A stretch of DNA of 64,000 nt from Pseudomonadota bacterium. Its GTDB lineage: Bacteria > Pseudomonadota > Gammaproteobacteria > Steroidobacterales > Steroidobacteraceae. Below the pieces are notes generated by a model that was given only the letters and a program-made list of their open reading frames with translations, had not been told where the DNA came from and made no database searches. The stretch spans positions 1 to 64,000 of the forward strand of contig JADJOO010000036.1 of assembly GCA_016713725.1 (NCBI GenBank), read 5' to 3'. The translations under genes were made by a program, and so were the position numbers. Numbering within the stretch: the first letter of the stretch is position 1; each line of letters opens with the position of its first letter. Of the stretch, positions 56,454 to 64,000 are shown one piece after another.

Positions 56454-59400
56454 CTACTTCACCGCGAGTTCGAACCGAACGCGCTGCTCGTTGACCGAGA
56501 CCTTGCCGTCACGCGCGAGGAAGACGCGCTCCGGCGGCAGTCCCGTGTCCGTGACGAGGGCGTGCTGCACGGCCGCGCCGCGTTGTTGCCCGAGTTGTTC
56601 CAGGTCGCTGGGTTCGGCGACTGCACGCGCGCGACATTCCTGTTCCAGCCACGCCAGTCGCGCCTGCGCGGCTTGTGCCTTCGCCTCCTTGCGCGTGATA
56701 TCGTCCGCTGGTTCGGGCGGCTCGGGGATCACGGGGCGGCGCCGGACAGCTGCGTGTACAGGGTGGCCAGGATTTTCTCTTTTTGCTCGTACGGCAGCGT
56801 TTCGAACGCGGGCACCGGCGTCGTCTCGTCGCCGCGCTTCCTGCCAGGCAATGCCTTGCGCATTGCCGACTGCAGTTCGCGCTGGTAACGCACCTCGGCC
56901 AGCGCCGCTCCGTCGAGCGCCGCTTCGGCGCCGATTGGCACCTCGAGCCGCAAATCCGGCTTCGGCGCCAGGCTCTTGCCCAGCGCGCCCAGGTTTGCAG
57001 CAGCTGCAGGATCGAGCACGGCAGAGCCCGGCTCGAAGTCGACGAATTGCGCGTCTTCGGCCCCCTTGAAAAGCGCGCCGAGCGCCTTGAACGGCGCCGT
57101 CACCGCTTTCGTCAGGATGTTCTTGATGATCTGCCAGACGATCGGGCCGACGCGGAATGCCGGATCGTCGATCGTGCCGCTCACCGGGATTTCGAGGTTG
57201 ATCACGCCATCTGCGTCCTTCAGCAGCGAGGTCGCGAATTTCACGGGCAGGGTCGCTTCGTCCTTGCTCGCGGTGGCTTCGCCCCACTCGAGCTGGTCGA
57301 TGCGGATCTTGTGCTGTGCCTCGAGCTTGCGGTTGTCGATCTGGTAATGCAGGTCGGTGAACAGCTTGCCCTTCGCGATGTTGTAACCCGCGAACTTGCC
57401 CGAATACGGGTTGAAGACCGGCAGCGAGATATTCTCGAACTTGAAGGTGATGTCCGTGAAGCGGTCGTAGGCGAACGGCTGCGTCGTGCCGGAGATCAGC
57501 ACGGGCGAGAACTCGCCGACGTTGCCATCGAGCTTGACCGTTGCGCGCGAGTTCGGGTCACTCGACATGCCGGTGATGCTGCCGTCGAGCGACTCGACCG
57601 CGGCGGCGAAATTCGGCTGCACGTTGAAATCGGCGAAGTCCATCGTGCCGCCGGCGATCTGCACCTCGCGGATGCGGATGGGCATGCCGGATTCCTTGAG
57701 TTCCGGCGGCGGCGCTGCGGCGGCGAGCTTGCGGGCCCTCGCGGCCGCCTCCTTGGCCTGCTTTTCCGCCCGAATCTGCGCACGCGACTTCTTGCGCGCG
57801 GGCGCCGCTGCCTGCGCGGCCTGGTCGGCTTTCGCCTGTGCCACGGCAGCGGCCGTGCCCTGCGGATCGAACACCGCGGAGACGTTGAGCACGGCGTCGG
57901 AACTCACGATCACCCGGGCAAATGGTTTCACGACGCGCACGCGGTCGATGCTGAGCGAGTCGGGCGCCAGTGCAAACTTCAGTTTCGAGAGTGCGATCCG
58001 CTCGAAATTGAGGAAGTCCTGCTCGAGCGCGTTGTCGATGGACTCGAAGTCCGCGAAGGTCGCGTTGCCGGCGAACTGGAGCTCCGGCCGGCCGGCGCCA
58101 GCCGGCGCCAGCGACAACTTGCCGGTGGCGCCTGCCGTGCCTTGCCGGATCGTGAGGTCCGTCGTGCCGTTGGCATACGGTTGCAGCGCCTGCAACGGCA
58201 ACCCGGCGAGGTCGATGTCAACGTCCGCCGCGAAGGGTTCCGGCACCACGTTGCCAGTACCTGCCAGCTTCGCGGTGCCATTGATCGTCGCATCGAACTT
58301 CACCGGCAGCGACCGGGCCAGGTCCAGACTCGCACCGGTCGCCGTCACTTCGAGGGGTGCCAGCTCGAAACGGGCGACCGGCTCGACGGCGCGGTCTTCA
58401 TAACTCACCGCAGCACCGCGCAGCGCTCACGGGTTCGCAACCGGCACGGGTCCATGCCGCCTGCAGGCGCGGGGTGCCGGCGCCGTGGCGCCGAGGCGGC
58501 CGGGGCGGGGCGCCGTCGGCAGGTGCTTCGACGAACAGCTGATCGATGTTCAGCGTGCCGTCGGGCATCGTCCAGATGTCGGCCTTGACGCCTTCAGCCG
58601 CAATCGTGCCGAAGGACACGGTATTGGCCGGCATCGCGATCTTCGTGTCGTTGATGACGATGGCCGGCAGGGTGACGTAGTCCTGCTCGAGACCCCGCGC
58701 ACGCACGGTCAGGCCGTTCAGCTGCATCTGCGGCAGGTGCACGGCGAGCCGCATGGGCTCGTTCAGCACGACGTCGTACGATCCACGCAGGTTCATCTCG
58801 CCCTGTGGGATGACGAATGGCAGTTCGACGCCGGCCACTTCGAGTGCGCCGGGCACGTTCAGGCTCGTGACTGCCAGTTCGCCCGACGACGAGACCTGTG
58901 GTTCGAGCGCGAACTTGCCGCGCCACTCCAGCAATTCGGCGTTCTGCGTCTTGGCGGTCAGGCCAAACGCGCCGCCTTCCGGCGTGGTCTTGAAGTTGTC
59001 GAGCTTGAAATTGACCGGCGTGAACTGGCGCTCGAGCGGCACGCGCCGGGTCAGGTCAGCGAACTGCAGGGTGCCTTCACCCAGCGCGAACCGCTGGATC
59101 CAGATCGCCGGGAGCGGCTCGTCCGAGTCCGCCTCGTCCGGCAATGCGAGGTCTGCCAGGTTGACCGAGCCGTCGAGCCGGATTACGGCACGCGCCAGCG
59201 GCGCATCGAGCTGCACGTCCTTGAAAAAGTAAGCACGACGCCACAGCGACGACAGCTCGAAATCGACGAAGAAGCGACGGAACGCAAACATCGGCTTGCC
59301 ATCGGTGTCGGGCAGCGACAGGTCCTTGATTTCGGCCTGCAGCTTGAACGGGTTGATGCGAATTTCGCCGAGAGTGAGCTCGCGCCCGTACTTTTCGCGC

Positions 59401-59528
59401 ACGAAGTCGATCGCCTGGCTGCGCACGATTCGAGGCGCGGCGTAGAAGCCGAGGAGGGTATAGAGACCTGCCAACAGCAACACGACGGCTGCGACCCGAA
59501 ACAGCCTGGACTTCAGGAGATTCCCCAC
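56454..59528 (-). CDS. DUF748/AsmA-like envelope protein (two frameshifts)
   Basis: About 1020 codons. N-terminal signal anchor LLKSRLFRVAAVVLLLAGLY, then the DUF748 start APRIVRSQAIDFVREKYGRE, LTLGEIRINPFKLQAEIKDL and many beta-strand repeats that build a long groove: FRRFFVDFELSSLWRRAYFF, VNLADLALPDE, FTPVNFKLDNFKTTPEGGAF. After a frame change near 58405 come YEDRAVEPVARFELAPLEVT, GTMDFADFNVQPNFAAAVES, SGKFAGYNIAKGKLFTDLHY (hallmark DUF748 block), FRVGPIVWQIIKNILTKAVT, and FVDFEPGSAVLDPAAAANLG, an OmpA-like end. A charged KKSRAQIRAEKQAKEAAAR segment sits in the middle. A second shift near 56735 continues to RVRFELAVK at 56454. Such proteins span the periplasm and are proposed to move phospholipids between membranes. 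Confidence 0.8.
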
Positions 59529-59669
59529 GCGTGCACCTGCTATCTTTCAGGCACTGTAGCCACGAATGCGGGTCGGTCACAAGCGCAACCAGACCGGCGG
59601 TGGCTCAGGAAGGATTCAACCGTCGTGAGACGCCGTGGGCCTGCGCCAGCATCCGCGCCAGCGCACCTG

Positions 59670-61109
59670 CTAGTCCGGCAGTACCTTGCCTGGATTCAGG
59701 ATTCCGCGCGGGTCCAGGGCCTGCTTGATCGACCGCATGACTGCGAGCGCAACCGGGTCCTTATGGCGTGCGAGCAGCTCGCGCTTTAGCTGGCCGATGC
59801 CGTGCTCGGCGCTGATCGAGCCCCTGAATTCCTGCACGCAGGCGTGCACAGCGTGGCCGAGGTCCTCCTGCATAGCGAGAAACGCCGTGCGGTCGCCGCC
59901 GCCCGCAGGCTCGCTGAGATTGAAATGCAGGTTGCCGTCGCCGACGTGGCCGTATGCCACGAGACGCGCAGAGGGCGCCACTTGCGCGACAGCCGCACTC
60001 GCTTTCCGCAGGAAGGCGGGTAGCGCGGCGACCGGCACCGCAACGTCATGCTTGATGCTGGCACCCTCGTGACGCTGCGCCTCCGGCACCGACTCGCGCA
60101 GTCGCCAGATTGCCTCGCGCTGGGCGATCGACTCTGCCAGCGTGGCTTCGATGACGTCGCCGCGGTTCATGGCGGCACCGAGCGCGTCCTCGAGCAAGCC
60201 TCGCAGGTGTGGATCGTGGCGAGCCGTCGACACTTCGCACAGCACGTACGCAGGATACGGCGCATCCAGCGGGTCAGACACGCCCGAAATGTGGCGGACC
60301 GCGAATTCGACCGCTATTCGTGGCAGGTACTCGAATGTCGTAACGCAGTCGCCCGTGGCTTCGCGCAAGCGCTGGAGCAAATCGACTGCGGCCTGTATGC
60401 CGGGCACCGCGGCGAACGCGGTCTCGATCGTGCGTGGCTGCGGGAACAGCTTCAGGCTGGCGGCGGTGATGATCCCGAGCGTGCCTTCCGCACCGATGAA
60501 GAGGTCGCGCAGGTCATACCCCGTGTTGTCCTTGCGCAGGCTCGACAAGCCGTCGATGACGCGACCGTCGGCCAGCACGACCTCGAGACCGAGTGCGAGA
60601 TCTCTCGTCACGCCATAGCGCACGGCCGCGAGTCCACCCGCGTTGGTCGAGAGATTGCCGCCGATCTGGCAACTGCCTTCCGAGCCGAGCGACAGCGGAA
60701 ACAGCCGGTCGACGGATCGCGCGGCCGCCTGCACGTCCATCAGCACGCAGCCCGCTTCCGCGATCAGCGAGAAGTTGGCGGCGTCGACTGCGCGGATGCG
60801 GTTCAGCCGGTGCAGCGACAGCACGAGCTGATCGCCGTGCGCGCTCGGCGTGGCGCCGCCGCAGTAACCGGTGTTGCCACCCTGGGGCACGACGGCGATG
60901 CGAGCCGAGTTGCAGAACGCGAGTACCTGCGAGACTTCTGCGGTCGTCGCCGGACACGCAACGAAGGGCGTGGCGCCCCGGTACAGGCCCCGGAAATCCG
61001 TCAGGAAGCGCGCCGTCCGTTCCGGTGTGTCGATGCAACCCCCCGGGCCAAGCACAGCCCGGATGCGCTGGAGTGCGTCGGCGTGCGAATCGGGTACGGC
61101 TGCCTGCAT
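59670..61109 (-). CDS. FAD-linked 2-hydroxyacid dehydrogenase (D-lactate/D-2-hydroxyglutarate type)
   Basis: Intact 479-aa flavoenzyme of the VAO/PCMH family. FAD domain: FVACPATTAEVSQVLAFCNS, AVVPQGGNTGYCGGATPSAH (pyrophosphate binding), LFPLSLGSEGSCQIGGNLST and NAGGLAAVRYGVTRDLALGL, LRKDNTGYDLRDLFIGAEGT (GAEGTLGI). Cap and C-terminal domain: SIKHDVAVPVAALPAFL, VAYGHVGDGNLHFNLSEP (metal-binding His pair) and GSISAEHGIGQLKRELL, with LDPRGILNPGKVLPD at the end. The closest match by motif order is D-2-hydroxyglutarate dehydrogenase/D-lactate dehydrogenase; it feeds electrons to quinone or an electron-transfer flavoprotein. It starts 15 bases after the DsbD-like protein upstream on the same strand, so they are co-transcribed. 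Confidence 0.9.
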   Translation of the reverse strand: MQAAVPDSHADALQRIRAVLGPGGCIDTPERTARFLTDFRGLYRGATPFVACPATTAEVSQVLAFCNSARIAVVPQGGNTGYCGGATPSAHGDQLVLSLHRLNRIRAVDAANFSLIAEAGCVLMDVQAAARSVDRLFPLSLGSEGSCQIGGNLSTNAGGLAAVRYGVTRDLALGLEVVLADGRVIDGLSSLRKDNTGYDLRDLFIGAEGTLGIITAASLKLFPQPRTIETAFAAVPGIQAAVDLLQRLREATGDCVTTFEYLPRIAVEFAVRHISGVSDPLDAPYPAYVLCEVSTARHDPHLRGLLEDALGAAMNRGDVIEATLAESIAQREAIWRLRESVPEAQRHEGASIKHDVAVPVAALPAFLRKASAAVAQVAPSARLVAYGHVGDGNLHFNLSEPAGGGDRTAFLAMQEDLGHAVHACVQEFRGSISAEHGIGQLKRELLARHKDPVALAVMRSIKQALDPRGILNPGKVLPD

Positions 61110-61124
61110 CCGGGACCGCGAGGC

Positions 61125-62450
61125 TCAGGCCTGGCGGGGCGCGGCGAACTTCGCCACGACCAGCGAGGCGCCCACCGCGACGGCGAGCACGAGGATCGAG
61201 GCGAGCGCGTTGGTGAGCATGTTCGGTGCAACGAGCAGCAGCAGGCCGAAACCCAGCATCATGAAGCCGGAGATCAGCTTGAGCAGGCGGCCTTCGGCTT
61301 CGGTCAGCTTGCGTGCACCCATGGTCTTCACGAACACCGTTACGATCGCGAGCAGCGGCAGCACGTAGATCACGTTATAGGCCGCAAGCCACGCATAGTA
61401 CTGCCAGGACTCGAGGTCCGCGAGCGTCAGCGCCCGCGTGTACACCATCGGGAAACCCGCGGTGCAGAGCAGTTCGTACGAGTTGGCAACGATCGCGAGC
61501 AGCACCGTGCTGACAATCATCGGGCCCATGCTGCCGGAGGCGACCACCTCGCGCATGCGCTTGAACAGGCCGGGCTTGGCCGCGTCCGGGATCGACAGGC
61601 TCGGGCCTGCCTTGAACCAGAAGTAGTCCTTGATGTTGAGCGCGGCGACCGTCAACGCGACCAGCCCCGCGATTGCCGTGATGACGCGCAGTTCGCCCGC
61701 GATCAAAAATACGTTGAGCCACGCGGCCATGAACACGAAATAGACGAGTCCGGAGAACAGCACGAACGTGCCGCCGACGATCGCCATGCGCGTGCGGCTC
61801 CTGGCGTGGACCAGCAGGCTCAGCAGGAACAGCAGCACGAAGAAAGCGCAGGGATTGAACGCATCCATGCCCGCGAGCACGAGCGTGAGCACGGGCAGCG
61901 AGAACGCCTTGGCATCCACCGAGCCGATAAACGGCAGGCCAATCGTTGTACCTGCCTTCTCCTCGGCCGCCGAGGGTCGGGCGCCGCCGGCGTCAGCGAC
62001 ATTCGATGCAGGATCGAGCGCACCGGGGTTTGCAGCCCGCCGGTCGCGGCAGGCCTGCAATGCGTCGGCGAGTTCCTTGCCCGTCGTCCCGGCCGAGTCG
62101 TAGCCGATGATGATCTGGCGGCAGAACACGAAGCCGGGAACCGATAGCGCCTCGGCGCCGAGCGTCTGCGCCGTCTCGTAGTAGAACCTGGCATTGCCGC
62201 GATGATCCTTGACCGAGAAGCGCTTCACCTCGAGCCACGGATTCCGGGCCTCGAGCTCGGCGATGAACGGTTTGGCCGCCTGGCAATGCGGGCAACTGGG
62301 CGAGAAGAAATAGTACAGCCGGACGGCGGGCGTACCGTCAGCGGCGGTGCCGTACCAGAAGTCGTCGGATCTCGGGTCGCCGGCGTCTGCCCGGGCCAGG
62401 CAGGAAAAACAGAGCAGTACCAGCAGCCAGGCCAGCCGGATCACGGACAT
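61125..62450 (-). CDS. Exported thioredoxin domain fused to DsbD/CcdA-like membrane domain
   Basis: Intact 441-aa protein. Signal peptide VIRLAWLLVLLCFSCLARAD, then a periplasmic thioredoxin-like domain with the redox pair Cys53-Pro-His-Cys56 (FFSPSCPHCQAAKPFIAELE) and a second Cys pair region around VFCRQIIIGYD. After a low-complexity linker (about 140-165), seven or eight membrane helices: FNPCAFFVLLFLLSLLVHAR (NPCxFF is the CcdA/DsbD helix 1 Cys), FVLFSGLVYFVFMAAWLNVF, VITAIAGLVALTVAALNIKD, SYELLCTAGFPMVYTRALTL (second membrane Cys), YVLPLLAIVTVFVKTMGARK and MMLGFGLLLLVAPNML. The membrane Cys pair can pass cytoplasmic electrons to the CPHC site, the DsbD job. Domain order is inverted compared with DsbD. 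Useful for cytochrome c maturation (inference). Confidence 0.85.
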   Translation of the reverse strand: MSVIRLAWLLVLLCFSCLARADAGDPRSDDFWYGTAADGTPAVRLYYFFSPSCPHCQAAKPFIAELEARNPWLEVKRFSVKDHRGNARFYYETAQTLGAEALSVPGFVFCRQIIIGYDSAGTTGKELADALQACRDRRAANPGALDPASNVADAGGARPSAAEEKAGTTIGLPFIGSVDAKAFSLPVLTLVLAGMDAFNPCAFFVLLFLLSLLVHARSRTRMAIVGGTFVLFSGLVYFVFMAAWLNVFLIAGELRVITAIAGLVALTVAALNIKDYFWFKAGPSLSIPDAAKPGLFKRMREVVASGSMGPMIVSTVLLAIVANSYELLCTAGFPMVYTRALTLADLESWQYYAWLAAYNVIYVLPLLAIVTVFVKTMGARKLTEAEGRLLKLISGFMMLGFGLLLLVAPNMLTNALASILVLAVAVGASLVVAKFAAPRQA

Positions 62451-62546
62451 GCGGTGAAAACCTGTAGTTCCGAAGGTGCGCGAATTCTAGCGGGACCGCC
62501 GGCCGACTCGCTCCGTTCTTCTACCGATGCGGATAGCGGGAGCGCG

Positions 62547-63341
62547 TCACTTGGCGCGCGATTGCAGCCGGGACGGCGGTGACGCGAGCTTGCCTGCCTC
62601 CGGTGGCGTCGACATCAGCCAGTCTGGATTGGGCAGTTCGCTGAAGATCTCGCGCAGCGCCTCGCCCCAGCGTTCCCGGATGCGCTGGAAGTACTCGTTG
62701 GTCGAGTCGATGTCGACGTGGCTGCTGATGCGGCATTCGTCGCGGCGGACGATGACGAGGTCGAGCGGCAGGCCGACTGAAAGGTTGGAGCGGATCGTCG
62801 AATCCATCGAGATCAGCGCGCACTTGGCCGCCTCGCTCAGCGGCATGCTGCGACGTGTCACGCGATCGATGATCGGCTTGCCGTACTTCGATTCGCCGAT
62901 CTGGAAGTAGGTGGTGTCGGGTGTGGCCTCGACGAAATTGCCCGCGGCATAGATGTGGAAGAGGCGGGGGGCCTCGCCCTTGATCTGGCCGCCGAGGATG
63001 AAGGATGCGTTGAATTCGATGCCCTGCTGCCGCAGCGCCTCGGCGTCGCGCAAGTGCATCTCGCGCAGCGTGCTGCCGACGCAACGCGCCGCCTCGAACA
63101 GGTTCGGGCAGTTGAGCAGGTTGGCGTCGCTCTGCGAACTCATGCGCTCGGCCAGCAGGTTGAGTGCGCCCTGGGTGATGGCGAGGTTGCCTGCGGACAG
63201 CAGCACGATCACGCGGTCGCCCGCGCGCTCGAACACCGTGGTCTTGCGGAACGTGTTGATCTGGTCGACGCCTGCATTGGTGCGCGAATCCGACAGGAAC
63301 ACGAGGCCCGCATCCAGCAGCATCGCTACGCAATACGTCAT
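62547..63341 (-). CDS. Anbu-type bacterial proteasome homologue
   Basis: Intact 264-aa Ntn-hydrolase fold protein. ATG 63341 begins MTYCVAMLLDAGLVFLSDSR followed by TNAGVDQINTFRKT, almost the consensus start of Anbu (ancestral beta-subunit) proteins, where Thr2 becomes the nucleophile. DRVIVLLSAGNLAITQGALN (Lys-rich proteasome loop is less clear), FNASFILGGQIKGEAPRLFH, IYAAGNFVEATPDTTYFQIG, ESKYGKPIIDR and LSVGLPLDLVIVRRDECRIS are typical. Anbu assembles into open helical rings. Its protease activity is unproven and it is usually found with a transglutaminase-like gene, an alpha-E gene and an ATP-grasp gene. Here the transglutaminase gene is directly upstream, so the cluster is conserved and continues past the window. 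Confidence 0.9.
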   Translation of the reverse strand: MTYCVAMLLDAGLVFLSDSRTNAGVDQINTFRKTTVFERAGDRVIVLLSAGNLAITQGALNLLAERMSSQSDANLLNCPNLFEAARCVGSTLREMHLRDAEALRQQGIEFNASFILGGQIKGEAPRLFHIYAAGNFVEATPDTTYFQIGESKYGKPIIDRVTRRSMPLSEAAKCALISMDSTIRSNLSVGLPLDLVIVRRDECRISSHVDIDSTNEYFQRIRERWGEALREIFSELPNPDWLMSTPPEAGKLASPPSRLQSRAK

Positions 63342-63423
63342 GAGGAATCCGGTGGTGCAGTGAAAACATGAATGGTAGGCCCGCAGCGAAGTTGCTGCCA
63401 AGCGCAAACCCGGCGGACGGCGC

Positions 63424-64000
63424 TCACTGCTGCTGGTGAGAGCCGTTCTGTGCAGTGGTGGCCGTGCCAAGTGCGGCCAGCTTGACCGCGACGCTCAATT
63501 GCTCGCGGCCCCCGCCCCGGCGCACGCCGCGCACCGGCGCCGCGTCGAGATAGTCGCGCCCGACTGCCAGCCGGCAATGCGCAGCGCCGGCTGCTTCACC
63601 ATGCGTGACGTCCAGGCTCAGCCACCCCTCGTCACCGCCGATCCAGGCATCGACCCAGGCATGGCTCGCGACTTCGCCGGTCTCCCCGGTGTAGAAGTAG
63701 CCGCTCACGTAGCGGGCAGGAATGCCCGCCGCCCGGCAGCACGCGACGAACACATGCGCCTGGTCCTGGCAGACACCGAACCCGAGTTCCAGTACTTCCG
63801 CCGCCGAATGGCTGACGTCGGTGATGCCGGGCTCGTATTCCACGGCTTGGCGTACGCCCGTCACGAGGTCGAGCAGGGTGGCCCGTGTCGCCGGATGGCG
63901 TCCGAGACAGCGCTCGGTGATCTCGCGCACGCGGCCGCTGGCGCGCGTCAGCGCCGTCGGTGCCAGGAATGCCAGATGCGACAGTTCGCCGTCCAGCGGC
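63424..64000 (-). CDS. Transglutaminase-like protein of the Anbu cluster (cut by window end)
   Basis: C-terminal 190 or so residues of a transglutaminase-superfamily cysteine protease; the N-terminus lies beyond 64000. The triad is visible: Cys in LGFGVCQDQAHVFVACCRAA, His in EVASHAWVDAWIGGDEGW, Asp in LSLDVTHG. GIPARYVSGYFYTGETGE lies between them, and LAVGRDYLDAAPVRGVRRGG is the usual C-terminal loop. It ends in a Gln-rich tail (HQQQ). The spacing to the Anbu start is about 80 bases on the same strand. Family members in this context are predicted peptidases acting on small peptide linkages; no substrate is known. Confidence 0.9.
   Translation of the reverse strand, partial: PLDGELSHLAFLAPTALTRASGRVREITERCLGRHPATRATLLDLVTGVRQAVEYEPGITDVSHSAAEVLELGFGVCQDQAHVFVACCRAAGIPARYVSGYFYTGETGEVASHAWVDAWIGGDEGWLSLDVTHGEAAGAAHCRLAVGRDYLDAAPVRGVRRGGGREQLSVAVKLAALGTATTAQNGSHQQQ

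Noticed and set aside
56783..58588. 601-codon open frame on the plus strand
   Set aside because: Antisense to the DUF748 gene, which has clear family blocks; no motif in the plus frame.
60048..62147. 699-codon open frame on the plus strand
   Set aside because: It is the complement of the intact FAD dehydrogenase and DsbD-like genes; composition (His/Arg/Glu/Ala) is that of an antisense frame in GC-rich DNA.

Overview
The window is GC-rich DNA packed with genes and most resembles a heterotrophic gammaproteobacterium of the Xanthomonadales / Nevskiales / Steroidobacterales kind. I infer this from a CrbS/CrbR-type acetate two-component pair, a wax-ester synthase, TonB receptors, quinol-type NO reductase and many lipid and carbonyl oxidoreductases. 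I see no phage, insertion sequence, CRISPR, tRNA or rRNA. A caution for the whole left part: between 1 and about 31 kb nearly every conserved gene is cut by single-base frameshifts or in-frame stops although its domains remain readable across frames. To the right most genes are intact. This looks more like uncorrected sequence (or a low-coverage contig end) than true decay, so broken genes are listed as one interval each.

Layout, left part. 0-5 kb: remnant of a YajD-type HNH nuclease, then an IorA/IorB molybdenum hydroxylase (minus strand) divergent from an XdhC-MocA cofactor-maturation fusion. 5-11.8 kb: formate-tetrahydrofolate ligase, an ABC exporter operon (ATPase, FtsX-like permease, periplasmic adaptor) and a small membrane protein. 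12-16 kb: two tandem exported amidohydrolases and a short-chain fatty acid transporter. 16-25.6 kb: pyruvate phosphate dikinase, a wax-ester/diacylglycerol acyltransferase with a Lys/Ala/Gly tail, an SDR plus HemG operon, hemolysin III, a KGG-repeat stress protein and a Baeyer-Villiger-type monooxygenase. 25.6-34 kb: DcaP-like porin, CrbR-like regulator, SSS-PAS-histidine kinase-receiver hybrid (CrbS-like), a DUF1295 membrane enzyme, a threonine/serine dehydratase family enzyme and a TrmA/RlmD-type RNA methyltransferase.

Centre. 34-45 kb: S41 protease, a long PLP enzyme and a porin in one minus-strand row, divergent from a heme-type TonB receptor, then a lipoprotein, a TIR-TPR protein and an aldo/keto reductase. 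45-54.4 kb is a nitrite/NO respiration island read on the minus strand: hemN, norZ (qNOR), nnrS, sirB2-like, a Dnr-type Crp/Fnr regulator and nirS (cytochrome cd1 with an extra N-terminal c-heme domain). Four palindromes of the form TTGA(T/C)-N4-GTCAA lie upstream of nirS, norZ, hemN and in the porin/TonB-receptor divergent gap. They tie these genes into one probable anaerobic/NO regulon and pull in the otherwise unexplained porin-PLP enzyme-protease row and the TonB receptor. The gap between norZ and hemN carries an array of long palindromic repeats with a conserved loop.

Right part, 54.5-64 kb: ferredoxin-NADP reductase-type flavoprotein, TesB thioesterase, a DUF748/AsmA-like envelope protein, an FAD-linked 2-hydroxyacid dehydrogenase, a thioredoxin-DsbD-like membrane protein, and the beginning of an Anbu proteasome-homologue/transglutaminase cluster that runs off the window.
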